A DNA stretch of 64,000 nt from CBDAUN01 sp965214615. GTDB taxonomy: Bacteria > Pseudomonadota > Gammaproteobacteria > Arenicellales > JAJDZL01. The translations under genes were made by a program, and so were the position numbers. A model generated the notes under the pieces. That model made no database searches. It was not told where the DNA came from and saw only the letters and a program-made list of their open reading frames with translations. Location: positions 2,790,001 through 2,854,000 of the forward strand of contig OZ243952.1 of the NCBI GenBank assembly GCA_965214615.1. The letters are read 5' to 3'. Positions within the stretch are counted from its first letter, which is position 1. Each line of letters begins with the position of its first letter. Below, piece after piece: positions 33,676 through 42,598 of the stretch.

Positions 33676-34656
33676 TTAGCGCGGTTCGGATTTGCATCCG
33701 ATTCGAACAATCACATCCGCCAACGGTTCGCGCGAATGCGAATCAAACCATTCCTCAATGAGCCGGTATGCAATCGACAGCCGCGGCGGCAACAGGAAAC
33801 TGCCTTCGAGCAAGCCTTCGACAACCTCCGACGGACAGCGCCAGTGCGCTTCCTGAAGTTCGCCATCGTTCAGCGAAATCTGCTCGGTGCCCGCAGTCGC
33901 CCAAAATCCCAGCATGATCGATCCCGGAAACGGCCATGGCTGAGACGATCGGTAATTCACCGTATCGATGACTATGTCAGTTTCCTCCATGACTTCCCTG
34001 ACCACTGCCTGTTCAATGCTCTCTCCAGGCTCCACGAATCCGGCGATGACAGAATACCGCCGCTGCGGCCAAGAAGGCTGCCGCCCGAAAAGGCAGCGCT
34101 CGCCTCTTGTTACAGCAACAATGATCGCAGGATCGGTTCTAGGGAAGTGCGTTTTTCCGCAGCCCGAATTCATGCATTGCCGAACATGTCCGGCCTGGGC
34201 GGGCTTGGTCTCCGAACCGCAGAATCCGCAATACTGATGCGCGTGATGCCAATGAAATAGCGCCTTGGCATAGGATATTACGGATGCATCTTGCGGTCGA
34301 AGCAGCGATCCGACTTGACGAAGATCGACGAACCCCAGATCTTCGCCCGATAGACGTTCGACCGCCGCGCTTTCGGCAACGTCAACCGCAAAGTAGCCCT
34401 CCGAATCACGCATGCCCAGAAAAACCTTGGTGGCGGCAGCTTCTCCCAGCCGGGACATTTGATCGATGTTCAGCCATGCAGGTGCGACATCCGGTTCACG
34501 TGACGACAGAAATCGCCCTTGGAAAAACGGTATGTGCCGCGCCTCGTCGCTCAAGCCGAGACGTTCCGACCAAGCCTGATCCTTGCGGCGAAGCACGACG
34601 CGGTCGAGATCGCTCGCAGCGAATACATTCAACAGCGAGCGCTGAAGATCATCCAT
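33676..34656 (-). CDS. nudC: NAD(+)/NADH diphosphatase NudC
   Basis: Nudix hydrolase that cleaves NADH and removes NAD caps from RNA. 326 residues from ATG 34656. The zinc ribbon YCGFCG and then RQCMNSGC has all four cysteines. The Nudix box is GFVEPGESIEQAVVREVMEET, and the NudC-specific SQPWPFPGSIMLGF follows it. The N-terminal domain (residues 1-130) is of the usual poorly conserved kind. Its start overlaps the end of the LOG-like gene by eight bases, so the two are co-translated. Confidence 0.93.
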   Translation of the reverse strand: MDDLQRSLLNVFAASDLDRVVLRRKDQAWSERLGLSDEARHIPFFQGRFLSSREPDVAPAWLNIDQMSRLGEAAATKVFLGMRDSEGYFAVDVAESAAVERLSGEDLGFVDLRQVGSLLRPQDASVISYAKALFHWHHAHQYCGFCGSETKPAQAGHVRQCMNSGCGKTHFPRTDPAIIVAVTRGERCLFGRQPSWPQRRYSVIAGFVEPGESIEQAVVREVMEETDIVIDTVNYRSSQPWPFPGSIMLGFWATAGTEQISLNDGELQEAHWRCPSEVVEGLLEGSFLLPPRLSIAYRLIEEWFDSHSREPLADVIVRIGCKSEPR

Positions 34657-35218
34657 GAGATTTCTCAATACTGCGCATGACGAACTGCCTAACCTCGTCG
34701 AATTCACGGGCAACCGGAATTTGCGCCGGCATGCCCTCAATATCGCTTCGACTTTTCAGCCAGGCGATCGCAGGCTTACCGTACTGAACGGCAAGCCGCG
34801 CCTCTGATGCCGTTCCCGCAGACCCTGGAAGAATGACAACTGCGTCACTGGTCAGCACATTGATATGGTTGCGGGATTCGGCTTGCGTCCCGCTAGTACC
34901 CGAATAGGGCAAGTGCGTCAATATGGGCATCTCAATCCAAGGATTCGGGTATCCCGATGCAGTCGAATACACTCCATTTTCCCACTTTCCCGGCAAAATC
35001 CCTATGATCTTGCCCTTTCGCGGGGTGTGTTCGGCAAATGCCCTGCTTACTGCAGTCATCACCCCTGCGCCTCCGCCGCATAGCAGATGAACATTGAATT
35101 CGGCCAGCCAGCGGCCCAGGGGCTCCGATCGATCCTTATGAGGCGTCGTTCCAGACCCCATGACACCGACAACCGGGAGTCGCTCAACCGCGCAAATGTC
35201 TGATGTGTCCCTGGCCAT
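34649..35218 (-). CDS. LOG/SLOG-family Rossmann protein (TIGR00725-like)
   Basis: 189 residues. Nucleotide-binding pattern of the LOG (lysine decarboxylase-like) superfamily: VVGVMGSG near the N terminus, LLCGGGAGVMTAVSRAFAEH near residue 45, SRNHINV near 115, and ILPGSAGTASEARLAV near 130, a variant of the PGGxGTxxE motif with Ser and Ala in place of Gly. True LOG enzymes release cytokinin-type bases from nucleotides; this subgroup is uncharacterised. The overlap with nudC hints at a shared role in nucleotide clearance (inference). Confidence 0.82.
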   Translation of the reverse strand: MARDTSDICAVERLPVVGVMGSGTTPHKDRSEPLGRWLAEFNVHLLCGGGAGVMTAVSRAFAEHTPRKGKIIGILPGKWENGVYSTASGYPNPWIEMPILTHLPYSGTSGTQAESRNHINVLTSDAVVILPGSAGTASEARLAVQYGKPAIAWLKSRSDIEGMPAQIPVAREFDEVRQFVMRSIEKSHG

Positions 35219-35459
35219 GAATTGAAGTGATTTCTCTTGATTGGCTTACCGCGACAGCACGTTGCGCAGCCTGGCGGCAATCATTCGACAAATATTTCAG
35301 ACAAGTGATGATAACTCCCTTGGGCGGCTCAAGCAGCGCTGAAATTCGAACCTGATTCAGGCGCATTGGATTGTGGGCAAGTCAGTTTGCCTGGCAGCCC
35401 TTTTGATCGTCATCGCGCCTCGGTTGACTTCTTGCGTTACAAGTGTCAATATTCCGCAG

Positions 35460-36545
35460 ATGAGCCAGACTGGAATTCCATACATCTTCATGCGCGGCGG
35501 AACTTCGCGCGGACCGTATTTTCGACGAGAGCATCTGCCGCAGAATCGCGATGACTTGGCGCGGGTGCTCATCGCAGTCATCGGGTCAGGTCATCCGCTC
35601 AACATTGACGGAATCGGGGGCGGCGCCGCAGTAACCACGAAGATTGCGATGCTCTCGGCGTCTGATCACGATGCAGCGGACGTGGATTACTTTTTTGCCC
35701 AGGTCTCCGTTGAAGACCGCCTGGTCGACTACAAGCCGACATGCGGCAATATTCTTGCAGGCGTGGGCCCCGCTGCCATAGAAATGGGACTGATCGAAGC
35801 GAAAGGCGAGTTCACCGAAGTCAGGATTCGCGCAGTAAACACCGGCGCTATCGTGCTGGCACGCGTTAACACCCCGAACGGACAGGTATGCTACGACGGT
35901 GACACGTGCATCGACGGCGTACCCGGACCTGCAGCACCGATCGCCTTGAAATTCATGAATGTGGTCGGCTCTTCAACCGGGCAGTTCCTGCCGACAGGGC
36001 ATGTGCGCGACGAAATCCGCGGAATTGAAGTGACATGCATGGACGTTGCAATGCCAATGGTGATAGCGCGAGCCAGCGACCTCGGCATCACAGGCCGCGA
36101 AAGTGTTCAGGATCTTGATTCGAACGCAGAACTGTTTTCACGTCTGGAAGCCATACGTGTCGAGGCGGGGACGCTGATGGGCATGGGCGATGTAACAAAA
36201 TCGGTCATCCCGAAATTCGGACTTTTAGCCCCGGGAACCTCTGCAGGGTCTTTTGCCGCCCGTTATTTCATGCCCTGGAAGACTCATCCGTCTATGGCAG
36301 TCACAGGCGCTCAGTGCATTGCCGCCTGCGCACTTACTCCCGGCAGTATCGCTGAGGGCATCTTCAAGGCGAACCGGCAAAGTCCTATGGAACTGACTGT
36401 CGAACACGCTTGCGGCACCATGGACCTGGTTGTCGACTATTCACTGGACAGCGAATTCCAATTGCATAGCGTCGGCTTGATCAGAACCGCCCGAAAGCTG
36501 GCCGAAGGCACGGTTTTCGTGCCAAGCCGAATATGGCCCGGCTGA
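35460..36545 (+). CDS. PrpF-family isomerase (4-oxalomesaconate tautomerase-like)
   Basis: 361 residues from ATG 35460, where the family's start IPYIFMRGGTSRGPYF begins; the frame extends upstream to 35373 without resemblance. The DapF-like fold's catalytic cysteine is in DYKPTCGNILAGVG and there is GIGGGAAVTTKIAM near residue 43. Members isomerise double bonds in unsaturated tricarboxylates such as methylaconitate or oxalomesaconate. The neighbour 12 bases downstream is a hydroxyacid dehydrogenase and a tricarboxylate-type transporter lies at 39.3 kb, fitting a pathway for an aromatic-ring-cleavage or tricarboxylic acid. Confidence 0.88.
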   Translation: MSQTGIPYIFMRGGTSRGPYFRREHLPQNRDDLARVLIAVIGSGHPLNIDGIGGGAAVTTKIAMLSASDHDAADVDYFFAQVSVEDRLVDYKPTCGNILAGVGPAAIEMGLIEAKGEFTEVRIRAVNTGAIVLARVNTPNGQVCYDGDTCIDGVPGPAAPIALKFMNVVGSSTGQFLPTGHVRDEIRGIEVTCMDVAMPMVIARASDLGITGRESVQDLDSNAELFSRLEAIRVEAGTLMGMGDVTKSVIPKFGLLAPGTSAGSFAARYFMPWKTHPSMAVTGAQCIAACALTPGSIAEGIFKANRQSPMELTVEHACGTMDLVVDYSLDSEFQLHSVGLIRTARKLAEGTVFVPSRIWPG

Positions 36546-36557
36546 CCGGGTTGGGCT

Positions 36558-37532
36558 GTGAACGTTCACATACTTGACGACTGGTTCGACACGCTTCGCA
36601 CTCTTGCGTGCTTCGCCAAGCTTGAAACGCATGACGTCACTGTTTGGAACGACCACGTTGATGATCCTGATCTGCTAGCGCTTCGTCTCATCGATGCCGA
36701 ATGTCTTGTTCTGTTCCGCGAGCGCACCGCAATCACCCGAGTGCTTCTGCAGCGTCTGCCGAATTTGAAACTGATCTCTCAGCGAAGCGTCTACCCGCAT
36801 ATCGATGTCGAGGCATGCAGCGCCCATGGTGTGCTGCTTTGCTCCAATATGCATTCCGACACGCCTTCATATGCGGCGGCGGAACTCACCTGGGCGCTAA
36901 TTTTGGCAGCGATGCGCCAGCTGCCGGCTCAGATGGCCTCACTGAAAGCCGGCTCCTGGCAAAGCGGCGTAGGCAAAACACTGCGCGGACGCCGCATCGG
37001 ACTGTACGGATACGGCCGAATCGCCAGGCAGGTGGCAAGATATGCCGAAGTGTTCGGAATGCAGGTGCTGTGGTGGGGCTCTGAAGCCGGACGGCAAAGA
37101 GCATCCGACGACGGTCATGCGGTCGCAAGTTCCCGACAGGAGTTCTTTGAAATCTGCGATGTCATTTCTGTTCATGTTCGCCTGAAGCCAGCGACAAGAT
37201 CGGCCATTACGCGAAACGACCTGATGTCCATGTCTCCCCATTCGGTTTTCGTCAACACATCGCGCGCCGGCCTGATCGAACCCGGCGCACTGCTGGCCGC
37301 ACTCGATACAGGACGACCGTCTGCGGCGGCGATCGATGTGTTTGACAGCGAACCTTTGACGAACAGCCAGGACCCATTGGTCAATCATGCCAGAGTCATT
37401 GCGACTCCCCATATCGGATATGTCACCGAGGACGAATTCGACGTCCAATTTTCAGATATCTTTGATCAGATCAATGCCTATGCCGACGGTGCGCCGATTC
37501 ATGCCGTCAATCCGGAGGTTTTGAGAGTTTGA
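36558..37532 (+). CDS. D-2-hydroxyacid dehydrogenase family protein
   Basis: 324 residues from GTG 36558. Rossmann motif GLYGYGRIARQ near residue 150, with the catalytic Arg in VNTSRAGLIE, Glu in DVFDSEPL and His in ATPHIGYVTE. The subgroup is the SerA-like D-isomer dehydrogenases; the TSRAGL and DSEPL forms distinguish it from the gene at 30 kb. It follows the PrpF-like gene by 12 bases and overlaps the convergent AbrB-type gene by 26 bases at the 3' end. Confidence 0.9.
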   Translation: MNVHILDDWFDTLRTLACFAKLETHDVTVWNDHVDDPDLLALRLIDAECLVLFRERTAITRVLLQRLPNLKLISQRSVYPHIDVEACSAHGVLLCSNMHSDTPSYAAAELTWALILAAMRQLPAQMASLKAGSWQSGVGKTLRGRRIGLYGYGRIARQVARYAEVFGMQVLWWGSEAGRQRASDDGHAVASSRQEFFEICDVISVHVRLKPATRSAITRNDLMSMSPHSVFVNTSRAGLIEPGALLAALDTGRPSAAAIDVFDSEPLTNSQDPLVNHARVIATPHIGYVTEDEFDVQFSDIFDQINAYADGAPIHAVNPEVLRV

Positions 37533-38568
37533 CACGGCGCGCAACCAACGGGGCGCCCAGTATGATCAGGATGATGCGTGTCAGATGATGCGCGACTACG
37601 AAGCCAAGGTCGGCTCCGGCGACGATGGTAAGGATTGCAATTTCAGCCTGTCCGGCGGGTACGAACGCGAGAAACGCCTCCATGGGATCTGCAATTCCTG
37701 ATACGGACGCGATCCCTGAAAATATCGCTGCCACCAGCGCGAGCAGTAATACGTAGGCTGTAGCCGCGCTTACCACGTTGCGCAATTCGCGCAATGTGAC
37801 TCCGATGTAATAGACGCCAATGCCGGTGCCGATAAGGAACTGGCAGAACAATATGGCTTCGGCCGGCGGCCGCGATTGCAGCAATCCGCTAAGCGACATT
37901 GCAGCAGCGGCAATCAAGGGGCCGAGAATGGATGCTCCGAACAATCTAACCCGTTCGGCGATCTTCCAGCCTCCTAAAGCGGCGATCAGCATTAGGACGA
38001 GTTCATCCCACGGCAGTTCCATCGCCGGACTTCCAATTGGATGGGTCAGTTGCGCTCCGTAGAGCCAGACAAGCAAAAATGGCGCTATCGAAACGATGAC
38101 GAGCACCCGGGTCGCATGAATGAGAGAGAGCACTCTTGCGTTGCCTCCGGCTTCCTGCCCGAAAATGATCATGTCAATAAGTCCGCCGGGCATGGCTGCA
38201 AAATAGGCTGTAGCGGGATCCAGCTTGATGACTTTGCGGAAATAGACATACCCGATGACACCAATCACGCACAGATAAAGGGGAATCAGAGCCACGGATT
38301 TTGCAATTTCAGGCAAATCGAGGATCAATTGAGGCGTGATCGACGCACCGACAGCTACGCCGACAATTGTGCGAGCAAACACGGAAAGAACACCGAAGTT
38401 CGCAGGCCGACCTCCGCAGAGCGCAACCAGCAGCGATGCCGCCAAGGGGCCGAAAAGGAACGGCAAGGGAAGACCGAGTTGCCAAAAGCATGCGGTGCCG
38501 ACAATTCCGCAGACCGCCGTCAGCAGGCGCCTTGTCGTGATGAAACGTGAAATCCAATGATCGCTCAT
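37507..38568 (-). CDS. AbrB-type duplicated membrane protein (putative regulator/transporter)
   Basis: 353 residues from ATG 38568; the longer frame upstream has no hydrophobic pattern. About ten membrane helices arranged as two similar halves, each beginning with a GPLAAS/GPLIAAA element: LPLPFLFGPLAASLLVALC (about residue 30) and ASILGPLIAAAAMSLSG (about 210). FAAMPGGLIDMIIFG and FLAFVPAGQAEIAILTI are the paired motifs of the AbrB (TIGR03082) family. E. coli AbrB is described as a putative regulator of aidB; many relatives sit near TRAP or TTT carriers of organic acids, as here. Confidence 0.87.
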   Translation of the reverse strand: MSDHWISRFITTRRLLTAVCGIVGTACFWQLGLPLPFLFGPLAASLLVALCGGRPANFGVLSVFARTIVGVAVGASITPQLILDLPEIAKSVALIPLYLCVIGVIGYVYFRKVIKLDPATAYFAAMPGGLIDMIIFGQEAGGNARVLSLIHATRVLVIVSIAPFLLVWLYGAQLTHPIGSPAMELPWDELVLMLIAALGGWKIAERVRLFGASILGPLIAAAAMSLSGLLQSRPPAEAILFCQFLIGTGIGVYYIGVTLRELRNVVSAATAYVLLLALVAAIFSGIASVSGIADPMEAFLAFVPAGQAEIAILTIVAGADLGFVVAHHLTRIILIILGAPLVARRVKLSKPPD

Positions 38569-39271
38569 CGAAACGCTGCCATTCGTAGGAAGTATGAGTC
38601 CGTATACACCGGCATTGCTGTTCGCAGAGTTCTCCCAGCAAGATGTCAGTCGCCGCATTGGCGATCTGTCACTGCCTGCAAGCGGAAATGTTGAAAATAC
38701 GAAAGGTTGGGAATTGTAGCGCAAGGAGCGACCGCGGCTTCGTGATATTGCGCAAAGGCAGACGCTTCGCCTCTCATCCGTAGCCGCGCCGGATCCGTTG
38801 TTTTCCGTTCCTAGCCTGCTTGGCGTCAATAAGGCGCTTGCGCGATGCGTCGCAGGCGCTTGGACTGCCGTTTGGATAATTGAAGCCGACACAAACCCAA
38901 GTGATGAACGCCCCCTGAAGCCGGTAAATGGTCTTCGTACTGCCTCTGACACGGGTCGACCAGGCGGCTTGACCCTTTTGCCCTAAGCGGCCGAAATTCG
39001 ACGTTCCTTATGATGTGCGGTCACTTCATTTGGCACTGAAGTCATTCCTGCTCACTTGATACAGTAAAATTGTTCGCGAACTCAACATGACGGCTGCGCT
39101 GCGCAGCAACAGGCACCCGTCATCGCAATTGCGAAAATCGATATGCTGCACGATGAAATATAAAGAAAATCAACAGCTATTCCAAACCGCTAGAATTGCG
39201 CCAAATGGACAGCGCACGACAGTTTTTTTTCAAAAATTCCAACATCCTTCATAAACAACAGAGGAAGAATA
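38569..39271. other. Divergent regulatory interval before the TTT operon
   Basis: About 700 bases. The right part, from 39,050, is AT-rich and contains the palindrome GTTCGCGAAC at 39072-39081; GAGGA at 39261-39265 is the ribosome site of the next gene. No recognisable gene in the interval. Confidence 0.4.
39072..39081. promoter_or_regulatory. Candidate operator palindrome upstream of the TTT binding protein
   Basis: GTTCGCGAAC is a perfect 10-base palindrome set in AT-rich DNA, within TTGTTCGCGAACTCAA. Its place 190 bases before the TctC-like gene suits a regulator site, but it is short and no regulator gene is adjacent. Confidence 0.3.
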
Positions 39272-40360
39272 ATGAATCCACTTAAATTAGCACAGTGCGC
39301 AGTCATCGGCTTTGCCTCTGCCTTTGCAATGGTGTCGACGGCAGTTGCCGAAGTCGATTTCCAAGACGAAACCGTTGAATGGATTATCCCGTTTTCTGAA
39401 ACCGGAGGATCTGCGAAATGGGCGAATTTTTTCGCGCCCCTGCTGTCCGAAGCGCTGCCTGGAGAACCAACCGTGGTCGTTAAATTCATGCCGGGCGCAG
39501 GGTCCACGAAAGGCGCCAACTGGTTCCAGAAGCAAAAGCACAAGGACGGAACCTTGCTTTTCGGAACTTCCGGCTCAACACAGTTTCCCTACCTGCTCGG
39601 CGACCCGCGCGTGCGATATGAATACAGCGACTGGGTTCCGGTCATGGCATCCGGAACTGGCGGAGTTGCGTACCTGAACGCCGAAGATGGCGCGAAATTT
39701 GACGGATCCGCCAATGCGCTAAAGGACTCGCGATTCATTTATGGAAGCCAGGGTGCAACGCGACTTGATCTAGTGCCGCTGCTTGCCTGGAAGCTGCTCG
39801 GCATGAATGTAGAGCCGGTTTTTGGAATCAAGGGGCGCGGCGACGGGCGGCTGATGTTTGAACGAGGCGAGGCGAACATCGACTATCAGACCTCGTCCGG
39901 CTACCTGAAGGGTTCGACAGAGCTTGTAGATTCCGGCAAGGCGGTGCCCATGATGACCTGGGGCGCCTTGGCATCCGATGGCAGTATCGTGCGTGATCCC
40001 ACCTTCCCTGACATACCCACTTTCAAGGAAGTGTGCGAAGCAACCGAGGGCTGCGAAACTTCTGGTGAGGCATGGGATGCGTGGAAAGCGTTCTTTGTCG
40101 CTGGATTTCCAGTACAAAAAATCGCCTTTCTGCCGGCAGGAACGCCTCAGGAAGTCGCAGACGTCTACACGGCGGCATTCAATTCGGTGATTGCACGTGA
40201 CGACTTCGAGGAACTGTCGCGCAAGCGAATCGGCAAGTACAAGGTCTTCACAGGGGCAGACGCAAATACTGCGCTTGGTACTGCGACCAATGTGCCGGCC
40301 AGTGCCAAGGCGTTCATCGTAAACATGTTGAAGCAGGACTACGGCGTGACGCTGAAATAG
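39272..40360 (+). CDS. Tripartite tricarboxylate transporter substrate-binding protein (TctC/Bug-like)
   Basis: 362 residues with a Sec signal peptide ending near STAVAE (about residue 26). The mature protein has the Bug-family start VEWIIPFSETGGSAKWANFFAPLL, then VVVKFMPGAGSTKGANWF and GTSGSTQFPYLLGD. The usual tripartite pattern of binding protein followed by TctB and TctA is preserved except that TctB is fused to TctA downstream. A 54-base gap separates it from that gene. Ribosome site GAGGA at 39261-39265. Ligand unknown; citrate-like or aromatic-derived carboxylates are typical for the family. Confidence 0.88.
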   Translation: MNPLKLAQCAVIGFASAFAMVSTAVAEVDFQDETVEWIIPFSETGGSAKWANFFAPLLSEALPGEPTVVVKFMPGAGSTKGANWFQKQKHKDGTLLFGTSGSTQFPYLLGDPRVRYEYSDWVPVMASGTGGVAYLNAEDGAKFDGSANALKDSRFIYGSQGATRLDLVPLLAWKLLGMNVEPVFGIKGRGDGRLMFERGEANIDYQTSSGYLKGSTELVDSGKAVPMMTWGALASDGSIVRDPTFPDIPTFKEVCEATEGCETSGEAWDAWKAFFVAGFPVQKIAFLPAGTPQEVADVYTAAFNSVIARDDFEELSRKRIGKYKVFTGADANTALGTATNVPASAKAFIVNMLKQDYGVTLK

Positions 40361-40414
40361 ACCACCCTTTGCCATCCGGGAGAATGCCGACTCTCTAGTC
40401 AGTAGATTCGAACC

Positions 40415-42445
40415 ATGGAAGTTATACTCGCCGCCTTGCCCGCATTGGCTCAGGCATGGTCTTTGATACTGAATCCCGAGGTGATGGCCTATGTCGTTCT
40501 AGGCGTGGTCATGGGATTGGCCGTGGGCGTGTTTCCAGGTCTTGGCGGAATTGCGGGCCTATCGCTTTTGCTTCCGTTCATGTTCGGCATGGACCCGATA
40601 CTTGGTCTGGCCCTGATGATCGGGATGGTCGCGGTCGTGCCGACATCGGATACATTCGCATCAGTGCTGATGGGGATTCCCGGCAGTTCGGCTTCGCAAG
40701 CGACGGTGCTCGACGGATTCCCCATGGCAAAGAAAGGCGAAGCGGCGCGAGCCCTTTCGGCAGCGTTCGCTTCATCGCTGTTCGGAGGCCTGGTCGGCGC
40801 GAGCTTTCTAACGGTGTTTATCCTGGTTGCCAGACCTGTTGTCCTTGCATTCGGACTCCCTGAAATGCTGATGATCACCTTGCTTGGCCTGAGCATGGTG
40901 GCAGTTCTGGCCGGCCGCTTGCCGCTTAAGGGGCTGGCCGCAGCAGGGCTGGGCATCATGGTTGGAACGATCGGCGAATCCGACGCCGGCGGCAGCCTGC
41001 GGATGGCGAGCTACGACATTCCCTATCTTGTCGACGGTTTGAAACTGGTGATCGTCGGCTTGGGGATATTCGCAATCCCGGAAATCGTTTCGCTGCTGCG
41101 CCAGGATCGATCCATTGCAGAAAAGGCGACTCTCGGATCAGGCTGGCTCGCCGGCATCCGAGACTGGCTTTCGAACATCTGGCTGTCTATGCGCTGCTCG
41201 GTCATCGGCGTGATGGTTGGCGTCATACCCGGACTTGGCGGGTCGGTTGTTGACTGGATCGCTTACGGCCACTCGGTCCAGAGCACCAAGGACAAGTCCG
41301 GTTTCGGTTCAGGCGAAGTGCGCGGAATCATCGGCCCTGAGAGTTCGAACAATGCCAAGGAGGGCGGAGGACTGGTCCCGACCCTATTGTTCGGCATACC
41401 GGGGTCAGGGTCTATGGCGATATTCATCGGTGCGATTGCGCTGCTGGGTTCCGGCGACATTGAAGTCGGCCCAAGCATGCTGAAGAATAATCTCGACATC
41501 ACCTATTCGATTGTATGGCTGCTCGCCCTTGCCAACGTAGTCGGCACTTTGCTCTGCATCGCCGCCTCTGGCGGAATCGCCAGGTTGACAACAATTCGAT
41601 TTACCTATCTTGCGCCGTTTCTTTTCATCATAATCAGCTTCGCCGCGTTTCAGTCGGGACAGAATTTTGAAGACCTTCTGGCACTTTTTGCAATTGGACT
41701 GATTGGGATATTCCTCCGTCGCTTTGACTGGTCGCGGCCTGCGTTTCTGATCGGGTTCGTGCTGTCCAATCCTGTGGAGAAATTCACCAATCAGGCGTTT
41801 CAAATCGCCAGTTTTCGATTCCGCGAAAGCTTCGAGGTCGGAATCGATTACGTTTTCAGTCCGATCGTGATCGTTTTGCTGATTGTCACGGCGGTGTCAG
41901 TAGTCCTTGGCATCCGCCAGGCCAAAACGATCATGGCCGAAGGCGACGTGCAAGCCGGCACCAAGCGCGCGCCGATTGTTTTCCTGCTTGCGATATCCGG
42001 GTATTTGGCTGTGGCGTTATTCAATGCGGGCGCGATCGACAATTTCAACATGACTGACAAGATAATTCCCCTGGTAGTCGGCGGATTCTCGCTTGCATGC
42101 TGTCTCGTTCTGTTCGTCTCAATGATTCGGCGCCAGGAAGGAGATGCGATTTTCGCTGACAAGGAAGTTGCCGGTGAAGATGCCGACGCGCCTTACGGCC
42201 TATGGTCGACACTTGGATGGTTTGCGGCGCTCATCGCAATGACAGGAGTAGTCGGCTTCATCATTGCTCTTGCGGTCTTCCTGATCCTGTTTTTCCGAAT
42301 CCGCGCCGGTTCCGGATGGCCGAAGACCCTGGTTCTGACAGCTTGCGGCATAGGCTTGATGTGCGTCATGGCGGGCGCCTTGAACAGAGACTTTCCTCCA
42401 GGATTGCTGCAGCAGTATGTCAGTCTGCCCTGGCCGCTCGGCTGA
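40415..42445 (+). CDS. Tripartite tricarboxylate transporter permease, TctA-TctB fusion
   Basis: 676 residues; ordinary TctA has about 500. The TctA part shows VGVFPGLGGIAGLSLLLP (about 37-54), the GIPGSSASQATVLDGFP segment near 89, VGVIPGLGGSVVDWIAYG near 269, GPESSNNAKEGGGLVPTLLFGIPGSG near 304, with the duplicated glycine-proline loops of the family. From about residue 523 four more helices follow (VFLLAISGYLAVALF, IIPLVVGGFSLACCLVLF, GWFAALIAMTGVVGFIIALA, TLVLTACGIGLMCVMAG) in the order and spacing of TctB. Both membrane subunits are therefore carried on one chain, in the order A then B. Confidence 0.92.
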   Translation: MEVILAALPALAQAWSLILNPEVMAYVVLGVVMGLAVGVFPGLGGIAGLSLLLPFMFGMDPILGLALMIGMVAVVPTSDTFASVLMGIPGSSASQATVLDGFPMAKKGEAARALSAAFASSLFGGLVGASFLTVFILVARPVVLAFGLPEMLMITLLGLSMVAVLAGRLPLKGLAAAGLGIMVGTIGESDAGGSLRMASYDIPYLVDGLKLVIVGLGIFAIPEIVSLLRQDRSIAEKATLGSGWLAGIRDWLSNIWLSMRCSVIGVMVGVIPGLGGSVVDWIAYGHSVQSTKDKSGFGSGEVRGIIGPESSNNAKEGGGLVPTLLFGIPGSGSMAIFIGAIALLGSGDIEVGPSMLKNNLDITYSIVWLLALANVVGTLLCIAASGGIARLTTIRFTYLAPFLFIIISFAAFQSGQNFEDLLALFAIGLIGIFLRRFDWSRPAFLIGFVLSNPVEKFTNQAFQIASFRFRESFEVGIDYVFSPIVIVLLIVTAVSVVLGIRQAKTIMAEGDVQAGTKRAPIVFLLAISGYLAVALFNAGAIDNFNMTDKIIPLVVGGFSLACCLVLFVSMIRRQEGDAIFADKEVAGEDADAPYGLWSTLGWFAALIAMTGVVGFIIALAVFLILFFRIRAGSGWPKTLVLTACGIGLMCVMAGALNRDFPPGLLQQYVSLPWPLG

Positions 42446-42598
42446 GCCGAATGTAAGCGGGACGCAAATCATGAAACAACGCAAGCCGCTCAATTTCTCT
42501 TCACTTGACGAGGAGCCAAGAATAAAATAATCACAACTCGGTCAATTCATCGCAATTGTGCGATTCGAACGACCGCCTTGACATCGGATATTTACAGG

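Noticed and set aside
33643..34260. Plus-strand frame antisense to nudC
   Set aside because: Antisense shadow; the minus strand carries the zinc ribbon and Nudix box.
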